Shown one piece after another: positions 62,930 through 64,000 of a stretch of 64,000 nucleotides of DNA (position 1 is the stretch's first letter; each line of letters opens with the position of its first letter). Location of the stretch: assembly GCA_030063045.1 (NCBI GenBank), contig JAQSEB010000045.1, positions 1,054,001 to 1,118,000 of the forward strand. Direction: 5' to 3'. This stretch comes from Pratylenchus scribneri (lineage: Eukaryota > Nematoda > Chromadorea > Rhabditida > Pratylenchidae). Both the position numbers and the translations under genes were made by a program. Under the pieces are notes generated by a model. That model had not been told where the DNA came from. It searched no databases and worked only from the letters and a program-made list of their open reading frames with translations.

Positions 62930-64000
62930 AAAATTTATTTTATAATCTAGAATTTTTATTTAAATGGAAAAAAATAAAAAAAAATTATAATATCTAAAAA
63001 CTATTGAAGAATTTAAATTATAAAATATAACTATTTAATATATTAATAAAATTGAATAATATATGGTCGAATAATCTAAATCAAATACTTTGGAGATATT
63101 CGGATAATAATTTATTATAAAAACAACAATTGAAAAAGAAGGCATAATTGCTTTCAAATCATAAAGATAAAGAATGAAAATAAATCTAATAATGTAATAA
63201 AAATTTTTAATCCTAATTATTTAATTGTAATAAATAATGAAAAATTAATTAATACTTATATGTATAAAAGGATTCTCGCGTGAGCTCTAGCGAATTTATA
63301 AACAATGACATCGGGTCATTTAATTTTATAAATTATCAATCTTATAAAAGATGAAATTTAAATTAATTTGTATTGCAAAAACAAAAAATTATAAATAAAT
63401 TTTCAAATAAAAATTTAAATATTAATGAATCTTTATGTAAATATTATAAAAAATAATTATACCCCTAAAAACTTATGAAGAATTTAAAATAATATATAAT
63501 ATATATTGATGATAAAATTGAATATAATTGAATAATACGAAGCAAATAATTTTAAAAAAATAAATTTTTGAAATATTCAGATAATTAAAAAAAATAAAAA
63601 TTTGAAAAGGAAGCTTAATAAAATAATAAAAAAGGAATGGAAATAAAAATTATATGGATTGAAATTGTAAAAAAAAATTTTAAACTATTCTTTATTTATA
63701 CAGCAGATAAATTATATGATTGATTATTATAAATTAAAAAATAAATTATTTAATTGTAATTGTAATTAATAAATTAAATAATAAATATATAAAAAACTAA
63801 CAATGAGAGAGAACTGATGAGTCTTGCTGAGCAGTTAGAAGATAGACGAATCTTTAATTTATAAATTATTTATTTTATGAAAGATCAAAAAATAAAATTT
63901 TTATTACAAAAAACAGAAAAAAAATTATATAATATTAATTATTATAAATAAATTTGCAAATATATGTTTAAATCTGGAATGTCAACGGGAACGCGAAGAA
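62930..64000. repeat. diverged A+T-rich satellite, unit about 470-500 bp
   Basis: The block CTAAAAACTATTGAAGAATTT (about 62992) recurs as CTAAAAACTTATGAAGAATTT (about 63463), followed in both by AATAAAATTGAATAAT-type and GATATTCGGATAAT/AATATTCAGATAAT sequence. At least two units are present, and the repeat runs off the window. Confidence 0.6.

Noticed and set aside
1..64000. CRISPR arrays, bacterial operons, bacterial promoters or terminators
   Set aside because: The sequence is eukaryotic (introns, LTR elements); repeats found are minisatellites, MITEs and palindromes.
1..64000. tRNA or rRNA genes
   Set aside because: No cloverleaf with A/B boxes or rRNA-like conserved blocks was recognised by eye; a covariance-model search would be needed to exclude them.

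Overview
The window is animal, nematode-type DNA. It is strongly A+T-rich and carries many small multi-exon genes with 40-80 bp GT-AG introns (plus two GC-AG introns) and families expanded in plant-parasitic tylenchid nematodes: F-box-like proteins, SPRY/B30.2 proteins and serpentine chemoreceptors. A root-knot nematode (Meloidogyne) or close relative is the best guess. That is an inference from style and gene families, not from a marker gene.

Layout. 1-559: 3' end of an F-box-associated-type gene. 1057-1406: foldback minisatellite. 5294-6422: coiled-coil/SPRY gene that stops mid-domain. 6806-9142: MITE-like and palindromic repeats. 9202-12840: two divergent, degenerate genes built from repeated mini-exons around a D-L-x-V motif, one holding a 400-bp palindrome. 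12892-13390: MITE. 15254-16705: predicted secreted protein with two HSP20-like domains. 17878-19555: complete coiled-coil/F-box-like/SPRY gene. 20606-29166: coiled-coil gene whose sixth exon lies just behind a nearly new Ty3/gypsy element (22927-27999, 273-bp LTRs, TSD CTTAC, intact 1403-aa Gag-Pol). 30575-32921: chemoreceptor.

33781-40890: two inverted copies of a divergent gene pair flank a patchwork of I-set Ig exons (with an in-frame TAG), an RRM exon and the N-lobe of an Abl-like kinase. 42965-44393 (minus): a coiled coil and F-box-like exon joined in frame to a canonical nuclear-receptor DNA-binding domain.

46356-59590 (minus) is the highlight: a BEL/Pao LTR retrotransposon with one uninterrupted 3573-codon ORF. 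It encodes Gag, protease, reverse transcriptase, RNase H and integrase, then a NADAR domain, then a nucleotidyltransferase of the terminal uridylyl/poly(A) transferase type with its three catalytic Asp, then an envelope-like glycoprotein. Its LTRs (683 bp) look identical, and it is bounded exactly by a 483-bp direct duplication of host DNA instead of the usual few bases.

60300-62394: remnants of exons, including a WD-repeat-like exon, interrupted by another palindrome. 62930-64000: diverged A+T-rich satellite.

Working together: the host genes are mostly members of lineage-expanded families made by shuffling modules (coiled coil, F-box-like, SPRY, nuclear-receptor finger). The two recent LTR elements and the many inverted repeats show an actively rearranging region. 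Exon limits were read by eye from splice signals and reading-frame continuity; no alignments or transcripts were available.
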